A stretch of DNA of 64,000 bases, taken from Streptomyces diacarni. GTDB taxonomy: Bacteria > Actinomycetota > Actinomycetes > Streptomycetales > Streptomycetaceae. The position numbers and the translations under genes were made by a program. Below are positions 17,777-26,133 of this stretch, piece after piece. The stretch covers positions 62,001 to 126,000 of the forward strand of contig NZ_QOIN01000055.1 in assembly GCF_003323715.1 (NCBI RefSeq). The letters run 5' to 3'. Each line of letters starts with the position of its first letter. Position 1 is the stretch's first letter. A model generated the notes under the pieces. That model made no database searches. It was not told the origin of the DNA and saw nothing but the letters and a program-made list of their open reading frames with translations.

Positions 17777-18330
17777 TGTCCGCGGCGCGATACGGCTGAA
17801 CGAGACCCCTCCGTCCGCCGTGCCGTGGTCCTCACCTCGCTACTGACCTGCTGATTTGGAGAAACACCCCAGGTAGGCGGGCTGTTGACAACGAACGCCC
17901 GGAGCCGGGTAGGTTCGGCCGCGTCCACCAACAGGACGTCCGACCGGGGAGCTTCCGCGCTGTCGTCGAACCCCGCTGGGCCAGGGGTGGTGTACCGCAC
18001 CGGCGCACCACCGCTGCGAGCCAGGTCCAGCGCCGACGGCACGGGGAACAGATGCGCTCCGCCGGCCGGCGGGTGTGACCCGGTACGGGGCCCGGACGCT
18101 CAGTAGACAACGGCTTTCGGTAGATCCGCAGCCAGCGGGTCCCAGGTCGGCCCGAAGGGCGCCGGGCCCCGATCCGCAGATCCGCCCTCCGGTCCCCGGA
18201 TCTCCTGCGCCCCCGCGCGCCCACCGCTTTCCGCCTCCCGGGCCCCCTGGCGGCCCCCGCGCGTTGTACGGTCACCTCACCACCGCACCGCACGACCCGC
18301 ACCGCACGACCTGCTAGGAAGGCCGCGACC
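17777..18330 (+). other. 554-nt non-coding gap with candidate long leader of lnt
   Basis: No convincing gene. A candidate promoter (17885-17915) would give a leader of about 400 nt before the lnt start. A hairpin with 7-bp arms, GGTGGTG (17986-17992) and CACCACC (18006-18012), lies inside it. I could not match it to a known riboswitch or sRNA. The opposite strand is open in one frame (17755-18042) but shows falling GC bias and no recognisable protein. Confidence 0.4.
17885..17915 (+). promoter_or_regulatory. Candidate vegetative promoter upstream of lnt
   Basis: TTGACA (17885-17890) followed after 19 nt by TAGGTT (17910-17915), or after 18 nt by GTAGGT. This is close to the Streptomyces HrdB consensus TTGACn-N16-18-TAGRRT; the spacing is slightly long. 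It points toward lnt, over 400 nt away. Confidence 0.5.
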
Positions 18331-20232
18331 TTGGCATCGGGCCCCGACACCACCCCCGCCTCCTCCCCGGACGGCTCCCGGGAGCGCACGGCGAAACCCG
18401 CCGCGCCCCGCAGCGCGCCCGAGGGCGTCAGCGCGGCACCCGCCGAGCCGCAGCCCGCCGAGGAGAGTGCGACCGCGCCGGCGGAAGAGCACGCCGCGCG
18501 CAGTGACGTTCCGCCGGACTCCGAAGGGCCCGGAAGGCCCGAACGCCCCGGCAGACTGCGGCGGCTGGCGGCGCTGGCACGGCGGGAGTGGCGCCGCACG
18601 GCGCTGGCGGCCCTCAGCGGGGTGGCGCTCGCGCTGGCGTTCCCGCCGTACGACCTGTGGCCGCTCTCCCTGGTGGCCGTCGCCGCGCTGAGCCTGCTCA
18701 CCCGGGGCCGGACCGGCCGCCAGGGCGCGTGGTCGGGGCTGGCGTTCGGCTGGCCCTTCTTCCTCGTCCTGCTCAAGTGGCTGCACGTCGTCGGCTGGGA
18801 CGCGGTGATCGGGCTCGCCTTCCTGCAGGGCCTGTTCGTGCTCGGCCTCGGCGCCGGGCTCGCGCTCACCTCGCGGCTGCCGGCCTGGCCGCTGTGGGGG
18901 GCCTGCCTGTGGGTGACCGAGGAGTTCCTGCGCGACCGCCTCCCGTTCGGGGGCTTCCCCTGGGGACGTCTCGCCTTCGCGAACACCGGATCGCCCTTCA
19001 CCCCGCTGGCCGCACTCGGCGGCGCCCCCCTCGTCACCTTCGCGGTCGCGCTGACAGGGACCCTGCTGGCGGCCACCGCGCTCACCGCCTGGCGGCTGCG
19101 CCGGGCCCCCGCCCGCGCCGCCCGCACCCCACGCGCCTACGTCACCGGGCTCGGTGCCCTCGCCCTCGCGGCGGCCGTCACCCTCGCCGGGTTCGCCGTG
19201 CCGGTACCGACCCAGGCCGCCGACACGGCCCGCATCGCCGTCGTCCAGGGCAACGTGCAGCAGCCGGGCATGGACTTCCTCGGCCGGCCCATGCAGATCC
19301 TCAACAACCACGTCGAGGCCACCCTCGACCTCGCCGAGCGGATCAAGCAGGGCAAGGAGCCGAAGCCGGACCTGGTGATCTGGCCGGAGAACTCCTCCGA
19401 CCTCGACCCCTACACATACCCCGAGGCGGGCGACCGCATCGACGAGGCCGTCAAGGCCGTCGGCGTTCCCGTCCTCGTCGGGGCTCTCGTCGACCACCCC
19501 ACCAAGCAGGGCTACGTCGAGAACCAGGGCATCGTCTGGGACCCGGAGAAGGGACCAGGGGCCTCCTACACCAAGCAGCACCCGGTGCCGTTCGGCGAGT
19601 ACGTGCCCTTCCGCGACCAGCTCAGCAAGGTCATCACCCGCCTCCAGCAGATCCCCAGGGACTTCTACCCGGGTGACCACACCGGGGTGCTCCAGACGGG
19701 ACCCGCCCGGCTGGGCGACGTCATCTGCTTCGAGGTCGCCTACGACGAGATTCCCCGGGACACCGTCAAGGACGGCGCCCGCGCACTCGTCGTCCAGACC
19801 AACAACGCCACCTACGGCAACACAGGCCAGCCCGAGCAGCAGCTGGTGATGTCCAAGCTGCGCGCCATCGAGCACGGGCGCGCCGTGGTGACGGCGGCGA
19901 CCAGCGGCATCAGCGCCATCGTCGCGCCCGACGGCACCGTCACGCAGCGCACGCAGGAGTTCACCCAGGACGTGCTCACCGGGACGCTCCCGCTGCGCGA
20001 CGATCTCACCGTCGCCGACCGCGTCGGTGCGGCTCCCGAGTGGGCGATCGCTATCGTGGGCGTGCTCGCCTGCGCCGGGGCCTGGCTCCTCGGCCGCAGA
20101 AAGCGCGGTGCCCGCGCCGGGGCGGCCCCGACCACGGCCGCCGCGGGTGCCGACGGGCAGGGGGAAGCACCGCAGGGCACCGACCACGATCAGCACGACC
20201 GACAGGCTCAAACGGAGGGGCAGCACCAGTGA
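18331..20232 (+). CDS. lnt: Apolipoprotein N-acyltransferase
   Basis: A 633-residue membrane enzyme that N-acylates the lipid-modified Cys of lipoproteins. A disordered, acidic, Ala/Pro-rich N-terminal ~75 residues precedes six or more membrane helices (about 88-290). A periplasmic nitrilase-type domain follows, with the catalytic triad visible: E353 (WPENSS), K415 (YTKQHPVPFGEY) and C466 (GDVICFEVAYD). A last helix (about 565-585) leads into a polar tail. The start is TTG, supported by AGGAAGG 8 nt upstream. The stop overlaps the GTG of ppm1 by 4 nt. In Mycobacterium tuberculosis the equivalent two activities are fused in one protein. Confidence 0.92.
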   Translation: MASGPDTTPASSPDGSRERTAKPAAPRSAPEGVSAAPAEPQPAEESATAPAEEHAARSDVPPDSEGPGRPERPGRLRRLAALARREWRRTALAALSGVALALAFPPYDLWPLSLVAVAALSLLTRGRTGRQGAWSGLAFGWPFFLVLLKWLHVVGWDAVIGLAFLQGLFVLGLGAGLALTSRLPAWPLWGACLWVTEEFLRDRLPFGGFPWGRLAFANTGSPFTPLAALGGAPLVTFAVALTGTLLAATALTAWRLRRAPARAARTPRAYVTGLGALALAAAVTLAGFAVPVPTQAADTARIAVVQGNVQQPGMDFLGRPMQILNNHVEATLDLAERIKQGKEPKPDLVIWPENSSDLDPYTYPEAGDRIDEAVKAVGVPVLVGALVDHPTKQGYVENQGIVWDPEKGPGASYTKQHPVPFGEYVPFRDQLSKVITRLQQIPRDFYPGDHTGVLQTGPARLGDVICFEVAYDEIPRDTVKDGARALVVQTNNATYGNTGQPEQQLVMSKLRAIEHGRAVVTAATSGISAIVAPDGTVTQRTQEFTQDVLTGTLPLRDDLTVADRVGAAPEWAIAIVGVLACAGAWLLGRRKRGARAGAAPTTAAAGADGQGEAPQGTDHDQHDRQAQTEGQHQ

Positions 20233-20996
20233 AGGACGGCGGACAGCGGCGGTACGGCCCCCTCGGCACAGCCCTGGTCATCATTCCGACCTACAACGAG
20301 GCCGACAACCTGGGACCCGTCGTCTCCCGGGTGCGGGAGGCCGTGCCCGAGGCGCACATCCTCGTCGCCGACGACAACAGCCCGGACGGCACCGGCAAGA
20401 TCGCCGACGAGATCGCCGCCGAGGACGCCCACGTGCACGTGCTGCACCGCAAGGGCAAGGAGGGCCTGGGAGCCGCCTATCTGGCGGGCTTCCGCTGGGG
20501 CATCGAGGCCGGCTACGGCGTGCTGGTCGAGATGGACGCCGACGGCTCCCACCCGCCCGAGGAGCTGCCCCGGCTGCTGACCGCGCTGAGCGGCGCCGAC
20601 CTGGTCATCGGGTCCCGCTGGGTGCCCGGCGGCCGCATCGTCAACTGGCCCAAGTCCCGCGAGTTCCTCTCCCGGGGCGCCAGCACCTACTCGCGGCTGC
20701 TCCTGGACGTGGACGTGCGGGACGTGACGGCGGGCTTCCGCGCCTTCCGCAGGGAGACGCTGGAGGGCATCGACATGGACGCCATCACCTCCCAGGGCTA
20801 CTGCTTCCAGGTCGACCTCACCCGGCGCACCGTGCACGCCGGCTACCACGTGGTGGAGGTGCCGATCACCTTCGTCGAGCGGGAACGCGGCGACTCGAAG
20901 ATGAGCCGGGACATCATGGCGGAAGCCCTGTGGCGGATCGCGGCGTGGGGCGTCGAGGACCGGGTCAAGAAGGTCACCCACCGCAAGGAGCACTGA
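20229..20996 (+). CDS. ppm1: Polyprenol monophosphomannose synthase
   Basis: A 255-residue GT2 enzyme that transfers mannose from GDP-mannose to polyprenyl phosphate, supplying the lipid donor for protein O-mannosylation and lipoglycans. The N-terminal strand VIIPTYNEADN, the metal-site EMDADGSHPPEEL (D-x-D) and the later region DSKMSRDIMAEALWRI are characteristic. No transmembrane domain is present, as in bacterial soluble catalytic forms. The GTG start overlaps the lnt stop (GTGA), implying translational coupling with the N-acyltransferase, which in related actinobacteria binds and anchors this enzyme at the membrane. Confidence 0.92.
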   Translation: MKDGGQRRYGPLGTALVIIPTYNEADNLGPVVSRVREAVPEAHILVADDNSPDGTGKIADEIAAEDAHVHVLHRKGKEGLGAAYLAGFRWGIEAGYGVLVEMDADGSHPPEELPRLLTALSGADLVIGSRWVPGGRIVNWPKSREFLSRGASTYSRLLLDVDVRDVTAGFRAFRRETLEGIDMDAITSQGYCFQVDLTRRTVHAGYHVVEVPITFVERERGDSKMSRDIMAEALWRIAAWGVEDRVKKVTHRKEH

Positions 20997-21031
20997 CCCC
21001 TTCCCTACGCGCCGCCAGGCACACTGGAGAC

Positions 21032-21766
21032 ATGACGACGCGCGCACCCTTTCCGTACGGGCCCTCAGGACAGGACTCGGGCGGTGGAGGCGGCGGTCCG
21101 GGGCGAGGGGACGGTCCCGGCTCCGGTTCCGGTGGCACCCCGCCGCCCAGGCCGCCCCGTTCCCGTGCCCGGACGCTGGTTCCGCTGGCCGTCGCGGCGT
21201 GGATCGTGCTGGAGATCTGGCTGCTGGTCCTGGTGGGGGAGGCGGCCGGCGGGTTCACCGTGTTCCTGGTGCTGGTCGCGGGCCTGGTGCTGGGGTCGGC
21301 CGTGATCAAGCGAGCGGGCCGCCGCGCCTGGAACAACCTCGCCGAGACGGTGCAGCGCGCCCAGGACCAGGCCAGGGCCGGTGGCCGGCCCGACGGCACG
21401 TCCCCCGACGAGAAGATTGGGGCGCACGGCCGCGGTGGCAACGGCACGGCCATGCTGGGCGGTCTGCTGCTGATGATTCCGGGCCTGCTGACGGACGTGG
21501 CCGGACTGCTGTGCCTCTTCCCGCCGACCGCCAAGCTGCTGCGCGGCACCACCGAGCGGTTCCTGGAGCGGCGCAGCGGTTTCCCGCCGGGCGGCCTCGG
21601 CGACACCTACCAGCAGGCACGGGCGGCCGAGCAGCAGGCGCGCATGCACCGCCCCGACGGCAAGGTCGTCCAGGGCGAGGTCGTCCACGACGACGAGCCA
21701 CAGGAGCGCGGCGGGGGACAGGGCCGTGACGCGGAGCGCGGGCGCGGCGGCGAGCGGGGGCGCTGA
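21032..21766 (+). CDS. fxsA: FxsA-family membrane protein
   Basis: A 244-residue protein. A Gly/Pro-rich N-terminus (1-45) precedes two hydrophobic segments (about 48-66 and 68-90), an amphipathic stretch, and a third (LGGLLLMIPGLLTDVAGLLCLFPP). The last is the FxsA signature, named for suppression of F exclusion of phage T7 in E. coli. The C-terminal ~70 residues are charged and repetitive. It begins 35 nt after ppm1, so it may be the third gene of that operon. Its cellular role is unknown. Confidence 0.85.
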   Translation: MTTRAPFPYGPSGQDSGGGGGGPGRGDGPGSGSGGTPPPRPPRSRARTLVPLAVAAWIVLEIWLLVLVGEAAGGFTVFLVLVAGLVLGSAVIKRAGRRAWNNLAETVQRAQDQARAGGRPDGTSPDEKIGAHGRGGNGTAMLGGLLLMIPGLLTDVAGLLCLFPPTAKLLRGTTERFLERRSGFPPGGLGDTYQQARAAEQQARMHRPDGKVVQGEVVHDDEPQERGGGQGRDAERGRGGERGR

Positions 21767-21844
21767 GCTCCGTGCCGTGACCGGTCCGGGCGCACAGGTC
21801 CGGACCGGACGGACGTACGAGAGCGGTCCACGCGGCCGGGACGC

Positions 21845-21892
21845 ACGAGAGGGCCCGCCCACGCTGTGCTCGCGTGGGCCGGGCCCTCTCGT
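21845..21892. terminator. Strong hairpin between convergent fxsA and rbpA
   Basis: Arms 21845-21864 and 21872-21892 pair over about 20 bp with a single bulged base, closing a 7-nt loop (21865-21871). The hairpin sits between converging genes, so it probably terminates both transcripts. Confidence 0.88.
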
Positions 21893-21921
21893 CGTGTACT
21901 CGGCGCCTTGGCCGACGCGGG

Positions 21922-22308
21922 TCAGGCGGACTTGCGCTTGTTCCCGCTGTCGTCACGGGGGTGCACCGCGAGGTTCATGGTGCCCGAACGCAGCACGGCG
22001 AGCCGCTCGGCGAGGACCTCCTCGAGCTCCTCGCGGGTGCGCCGCTCCATGAGCATGTCCCAGTGCGTACGCGCGGGCTTGCTCTTTTTCTCCTCGGGAC
22101 CCTCGCCGTCGACCAGGAGAGCCTGTGCGCCGCACACCTTGCACTCCCACTCGGACGGAATCTCGGCCTCTACCGAGAACGGCATCTCGAATCGATGTCC
22201 GTTCTGGCATGCGTACTCCACGGCCTGGCGCGGAGCCAGGTCGATACCGCGGTCGGTCTCGTAGCTGGTCACCACGAGTCGCGTGCCGCGAAGAGCTCGC
22301 TCACTCAT
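21922..22308 (-). CDS. rbpA: RNA polymerase-binding protein RbpA
   Basis: A 128-residue essential-type actinobacterial transcription factor. It binds RNA polymerase and the principal sigma factor, stabilises open complexes and affects rifampicin sensitivity. The core is visible: RQAVEYACQNGHRFEMPF and EWECKVCGAQALLVDG (zinc-type Cys/His set), the basic linker KKSKPARTHWDMLMERR and the sigma-interacting helix ELEEVLAERLAVLR. The C-terminal tail is basic. The ATG at 22308 follows GGGAGG; an upstream in-frame start at 22338 is less likely. Transcription is predicted from a sigma-R promoter (see separate entry), as known for S. coelicolor. Confidence 0.96.
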   Translation of the reverse strand: MSERALRGTRLVVTSYETDRGIDLAPRQAVEYACQNGHRFEMPFSVEAEIPSEWECKVCGAQALLVDGEGPEEKKSKPARTHWDMLMERRTREELEEVLAERLAVLRSGTMNLAVHPRDDSGNKRKSA

Positions 22309-22370
22309 GAATTCGTGCCTCCCGGGCTGGTCGCCCACAGGACAGGTGTCGCTGTCGTCGTCATCCGGTC

Positions 22371-22396
22371 AACGTCCGGCCGCCGGTGAAGATTCC
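22371..22396 (-). promoter_or_regulatory. Sigma-R type promoter of rbpA
   Basis: On the minus strand GGAAT (22396-22392), exactly 18 nt, then GTT (22373-22371). This is a perfect match to the sigma-R consensus GGAAT-N18-GTT used for the disulfide-stress regulon. It lies 63 nt upstream of the rbpA start codon. Confidence 0.9.
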
Positions 22397-22615
22397 CGCG
22401 TGGGGAGATCACCCACCCGTCACGTACCTCCACTCGTGACGGAGGGGCCGCACGCCGCTGCTCCTCGTGCCGCCGCTTCGTTGATCTGCGGTACCCGCCG
22501 ATGACCGGTTTGTCACAAATGACAGGAGATGTCACCCACTGTTCGCATCTCTTCTGCACGCAGTAACGGGTCAGTCCGGTGGGCCAAGGGCGTACACTAC
22601 CGGCCCGGCACCCCT

Positions 22616-22637
22616 AGGTCTAAATCAGGTCTAAATC
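22616..22637. repeat. Perfect 11-bp tandem duplication
   Basis: AGGTCTAAATC occurs twice without spacer (22616-22626 and 22627-22637). The second copy covers the TAG stop of the MFS gene. It is probably a local duplication; no function is evident. Confidence 0.8.
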
Positions 22638-24019
22638 CGGCCCGGTGCGACGTTGCCCACGGCCGCCGCCGCGCGCCGGACGGGTACCCGCGCCAGCAGG
22701 ACGAAACCGAGGACGAAGAAGACCACCAGCGACAGGATCGCGTACCGGTAGTCGCCCGTCAGCTGGAAGGCGAGACCGAACACCAGCGGCCCCAGCCAGC
22801 TGGTACCGCGGTCGCTGATCTCGTACAGCGCGAAGTACTCCGCCTCCCTGCCCGCGGGCACCAGGTGCGAGAAGAGGGAGCGGGACAGCGCCTGGCTGCC
22901 GCCCAGCACGAGACCGATGCCCACCGCCAGCGCATAGAACCACACCGGCTCCTCGCGGGGCAGGAAGTAGCCCGCGGCCACCGTCACCGTCCAGGCCACG
23001 AGCGAGCCCAGGATGGTGCGCTTGGCGCCGTACCGGGCCGCGAGCCTGCCCAGCAGCAGGGCGCCCGCCACGGCGAGCACCTGCACCAGCAGGATGGCGC
23101 CGATGAGCGTCGTCTGGTCCAGGCCCAGGCCCTCCGAGCCGTAGACCGACGCCTGGGTGATCACGGTCTGGATGCCGTCGTTGTAGAGCAGGTACGCCAG
23201 CAGGAAGAGCAGGGTCAGCGGGTAGCGGCGCAACTGCCTCAGCGTTCCGGCCAACTGGCGGAACCCCTGCCCGAAAGGAGCACGCCCCGCCCCGTGCCGT
23301 GCGGCGACGGGCCGCTCCCGCAGGCGCAGCAGCGGTACGACGGTGAAGACGGCCCACCACAGGCCCGCCGAGGCCAGGCAGATCCGGACGGCCACCGACT
23401 CGGCCACGCCCAGCGCGTCGTGGCCCAGGAACAGGCCCAGGTTCGCCACCAGCACGAGCGCCCCGGAGCCGTAGCCGAACGCCCAGCCGCGCGAGGAGAC
23501 CGCGTCGCGCTCCTCGGGCGGCGCGATCTGCGGCAGGAAGGCGTGGTAGAGCACGACCGAGACGGCGAAACTGACGTTGGCGACCACCAGCAGCACACCG
23601 CCGAGCAGATAGCGGTCGCCGTCCAGGAAGTACATGCCCGTCGTCGCCCCGGCGCCCAGGTAGGCCGCGGCCCCCAGCAGCGGCTTCTTGCGTCCTGTGC
23701 GGTCGGCGAACGCGGCGGCCAGCGGCATCACCAGCACCGACAGCAGCACGGAGGCCGAGACCGCGTACGGGAAGAAGGAGCCGGCGCGCACCGGGATGCC
23801 CAGCGGGTGCACGTACCCGTCCGCGTCCGCCGCCGCCTTGGTCACCTCGGTCAGGTACGGGCCGAGGAAGACGGTGAGTACGCTGGTGGAGAAGACGGAG
23901 TTGGCCCAGTCGTAGAAGTACCAGCCGCGCTGCTCGCGCCGCCGCTCCCGTATGTCGCCGAACGCGCCGGGCTCCGCGTCGCCTTCGCCCTGTGGTGCCT
24001 GTGCCGTGACCGCGCCCAT
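22631..24019 (-). CDS. MFS transporter, UMF1 type
   Basis: A 462-residue membrane protein with about 12 helices. The opening WYFYDWANSVFSTSV and the motif FADRTGRKKPLLG identify the UMF1 branch of the MFS, which also contains fungal Atg22-like vacuolar effluxers. Bacterial members are uncharacterised; amino acids or sugars are possible substrates. The ATG at 24019 follows GGGGAGGA. It is monocistronic, with its 3' end facing the rbpA promoter region (22309-22630), which contains the sigma-R promoter and no other gene. Confidence 0.87.
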   Translation of the reverse strand: MGAVTAQAPQGEGDAEPGAFGDIRERRREQRGWYFYDWANSVFSTSVLTVFLGPYLTEVTKAAADADGYVHPLGIPVRAGSFFPYAVSASVLLSVLVMPLAAAFADRTGRKKPLLGAAAYLGAGATTGMYFLDGDRYLLGGVLLVVANVSFAVSVVLYHAFLPQIAPPEERDAVSSRGWAFGYGSGALVLVANLGLFLGHDALGVAESVAVRICLASAGLWWAVFTVVPLLRLRERPVAARHGAGRAPFGQGFRQLAGTLRQLRRYPLTLLFLLAYLLYNDGIQTVITQASVYGSEGLGLDQTTLIGAILLVQVLAVAGALLLGRLAARYGAKRTILGSLVAWTVTVAAGYFLPREEPVWFYALAVGIGLVLGGSQALSRSLFSHLVPAGREAEYFALYEISDRGTSWLGPLVFGLAFQLTGDYRYAILSLVVFFVLGFVLLARVPVRRAAAAVGNVAPGRI

Positions 24020-24442
24020 TCCGTTCCTCCCCGTACCCCGCTTCACGGCCCGTGCCGATCGACGGGCGATCCTGTGCTGATCGTCCGACGATCTTCGAAA
24101 CCGGTGCGGGGAGACTACAGTCCGCCGCTCCGGCGACGGGAAAGCCCCCGAGCTCCCGCCCGGGCGTCCGGCAGGCTGAGCGGCGCCCGCACGCCCTCGC
24201 GGGCCCGCCTCCCTCCCGGGGACCTGCTGATAGCCGCTGATTCCCGTGCCGTTGAGCCGCCCCGTAGCGCGCCTTCGCCGGGCCCCCGAGCGCCTGGTGG
24301 CGGGCTTCCTGGCAACCAGCGCTGCCGATGCGCGCGGGCCGTCGGGGGCTTCCTCGGCCGCGCCGTCGGCTGAGGGCCGCCCTCCCGGCCGGGCCTCCGG
24401 TACCCGGACCGCCCGGCCGGACGTCCGGGGCCGCCTGCCCGT
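24020..24442. other. 423-nt gap without recognisable gene
   Basis: The segment lies downstream of the GDPD gene and upstream of the MFS gene. I see no coding frame with credible start and homology, no RNA signature and no strong hairpin. Confidence 0.5.
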
Positions 24443-25243
24443 TCAGTCCCGCGGCCAGACGCCGCGCTCGGTGAACACCTCGCGCACCATCTCCAACTGG
24501 TCGGTCATGATGCCGTCGACGCCCAGGTCCAGCAGCGCCTCGGCGCGTGCGCGGTCGTTGACCGTCCACACGTGCACCTGGAGCCCGCGCGCGTGCGCCG
24601 CCCGTACGAAGGCGCGGTCCACGACCCGTATCCGGCCGTGCCGCTCGGGCACCTGTGCGCATCCGGCACCTCTCGGCAGCCGCCAGGGCAGGCGGTAGGC
24701 GCGCATCCGCAGGGCCAGGACCCCGCCGGTGCCCAGCGAGGTCAGCAGCCGCGGGCCGGCCAGCGCCCGCGCCCTGGCGACCCGCGCCTCGTCGAACGAG
24801 CCGACGCACACCCGGTCCCAGGCGTCCTCGCGCTCCAGCAACTCCAGCAGGGGGACGAGCGCCTCCGCGGCCTTGACGTCGATGTTCCAGCGCACGCGGG
24901 GCAGCGAGCGCAGCAGGTCGGCGAAGAGCGGTATCGGCTCCCGGCCCGCCACCCGGGCCCTGCGCACCTCGGCCAGGCTCAGCCCGGCGATCGGGCCGCC
25001 GGCGTCCGTCGTGCGGTCCAGCGTCGCGTCGTGGAAGGCCACCAGGGCGCCGTCGGCGGTGGTGTGGACGTCGGTCTCCATGTAGCGGTAGCCGAGCTCG
25101 GCGGCGCGGGCGAAGGCCGCGTGGGTGTTCTCCAGGCCCGAGGCGGCACCGCCCCGGTGCGCGAAGGCCAGCGGCGTCGGGTGGGCCAGGAAGGGATGCG
25201 CGGGGCCGGGGGAACGGCCGTGCGTCGGTCGTACGTTCGTCAC
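24443..25243 (-). CDS. Glycerophosphodiester phosphodiesterase
   Basis: A 266-residue GDPD-family TIM-barrel enzyme hydrolysing glycerophosphodiesters to glycerol 3-phosphate and an alcohol. Catalytic and metal residues are visible: FAHRGGA (His, Arg), SGLENTHAAF (Glu), METDVHTT (Glu, Asp) and AFHDATLDRTT (His). The C-terminal strand HVWTVNDRARAEALLDLGVDG with its Trp and Asp is also typical. There is no signal peptide, so it is cytoplasmic. Its ATG overlaps the stop of the upstream yczE-like gene by 4 nt, making a two-gene operon. Confidence 0.92.
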   Translation of the reverse strand: MTNVRPTHGRSPGPAHPFLAHPTPLAFAHRGGAASGLENTHAAFARAAELGYRYMETDVHTTADGALVAFHDATLDRTTDAGGPIAGLSLAEVRRARVAGREPIPLFADLLRSLPRVRWNIDVKAAEALVPLLELLEREDAWDRVCVGSFDEARVARARALAGPRLLTSLGTGGVLALRMRAYRLPWRLPRGAGCAQVPERHGRIRVVDRAFVRAAHARGLQVHVWTVNDRARAEALLDLGVDGIMTDQLEMVREVFTERGVWPRD

Positions 25244-26034
25244 CGCCGCAGTATCGCGCGCCGCTGGCGGCCGCCACGGGCCACCACCCGGGAGGCGCCC
25301 TGAGTACCCTTCGTGGTCTCCGTGCTGTCCGTGCTCTCCGCGCCGGAGACTGTGGCACTCTCTGCGCCCGAGCCCGCGGCGCCCTCCACACCGGTGCCCC
25401 CGGTGCCCCGCTGCTCGGGCAGGGCGAAGACGCGGAGGAAGAACTGGGCGAGCGGGCCGATGGCCAGCGCGTACAGCACCGTCCCCACGCCGAAGGCGCC
25501 GCCCAGCAGGATGCCGCTGATCAGCACCGCCACCTCGATCCCCGTCCGCACGAGCCGGATGGAGCGGCCCGTGACCTTGTGCAGCCCCGTCATCAGCCCG
25601 TCACGGGGCCCCGGGCCGAAGCGGGCCGAGATGTAGAGGCCGGTCGCGGCGCCGTTCAGCACCACACCGGCGACCAGCAGTCCGATCCGGAAGGCGAGCG
25701 CGTCCGCGTGCGGCAGCAGCCACAAGGTGGCGTCCATCGACAGGCCGACCAGGAAGACGTTGGAGACCGTGCCCAGTCCGGGGCGCTCCCGCAGCGGCCA
25801 CCACAACAGCAGCACCAGCGCCCCGACGACGATCGAGACGGTGCCGATGGACAGGCCCGTGTGCTCGGACACTCCCTGGTGGAAGACGTCCCACGGGTCC
25901 AGTCCCAGCTCCGCGCGGACCATCAGTGCCGCGCTCGCCCCGTACAGCACGAGACCCACGTACAGCTGGACGAGCCGACGGGGCAGACGCCTGATGGAAC
26001 CGCCGGGACTGCCGGAACCTCTCGATGTGGACAA
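25240..26034 (-). CDS. YczE/YyaS/YitT-family membrane protein
   Basis: A 264-residue protein with about five helices (roughly residues 20-200). The signature LGLDPWDVFHQG and the second-repeat FGPGPRDGLMTGLHKVTG are typical of YczE-like proteins, whose transport function is unproven. The C-terminal ~60 residues are Gly/Ser/Thr-rich and probably cytoplasmic. The start is TTG at 26034, with AGGGGTAGG upstream and no better alternative. It is divergent from a MocR-type regulator, the YczR-YczE arrangement known in other bacteria, and overlaps the following GDPD gene. Confidence 0.82.
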   Translation of the reverse strand: MSTSRGSGSPGGSIRRLPRRLVQLYVGLVLYGASAALMVRAELGLDPWDVFHQGVSEHTGLSIGTVSIVVGALVLLLWWPLRERPGLGTVSNVFLVGLSMDATLWLLPHADALAFRIGLLVAGVVLNGAATGLYISARFGPGPRDGLMTGLHKVTGRSIRLVRTGIEVAVLISGILLGGAFGVGTVLYALAIGPLAQFFLRVFALPEQRGTGGTGVEGAAGSGAESATVSGAESTDSTETTKGTQGASRVVARGGRQRRAILRR

Positions 26035-26068
26035 GACCTACCCCTATCTCGTGCCGGTGGATCGTCTC

Positions 26069-26108
26069 GTGGCACTCTGTGGCATGGAAGCAGGCCATTT
26101 CTATGGCC
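26069..26108. promoter_or_regulatory. Candidate MocR operator in the divergent intergenic region
   Basis: Two GTGGCA direct repeats start 10 bp apart (26069 and 26079), i.e. on the same helix face. They are followed by an inverted repeat GGCCAT-TTCT-ATGGCC (26093-26108). MocR proteins generally bind direct repeats near divergent target genes, so this is the natural place to look. Confidence 0.45.
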
Positions 26109-26133
26109 AATCTCGGAGAGGTGGACCGAAGAG

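Noticed and set aside
17983..18012. AGGGGTGGTGTACCGCA resembles a T-box antiterminator
   Set aside because: It carries insertions relative to the T-box core, no specifier stem is seen, and the downstream gene is not amino-acid related.
17755..18042. Minus-strand open frame of 95 codons in the lnt leader region
   Set aside because: GC3 falls along the frame, there is no ribosome site, and the translation shows no recognisable fold. It runs antisense through the candidate promoter.
22511..22524. Inverted repeat TGTCA-CAAA-TGACA downstream of the MFS gene
   Set aside because: It lies about 200 nt from the rbpA start with no linked promoter. Five-bp arms are expected by chance at this scale.
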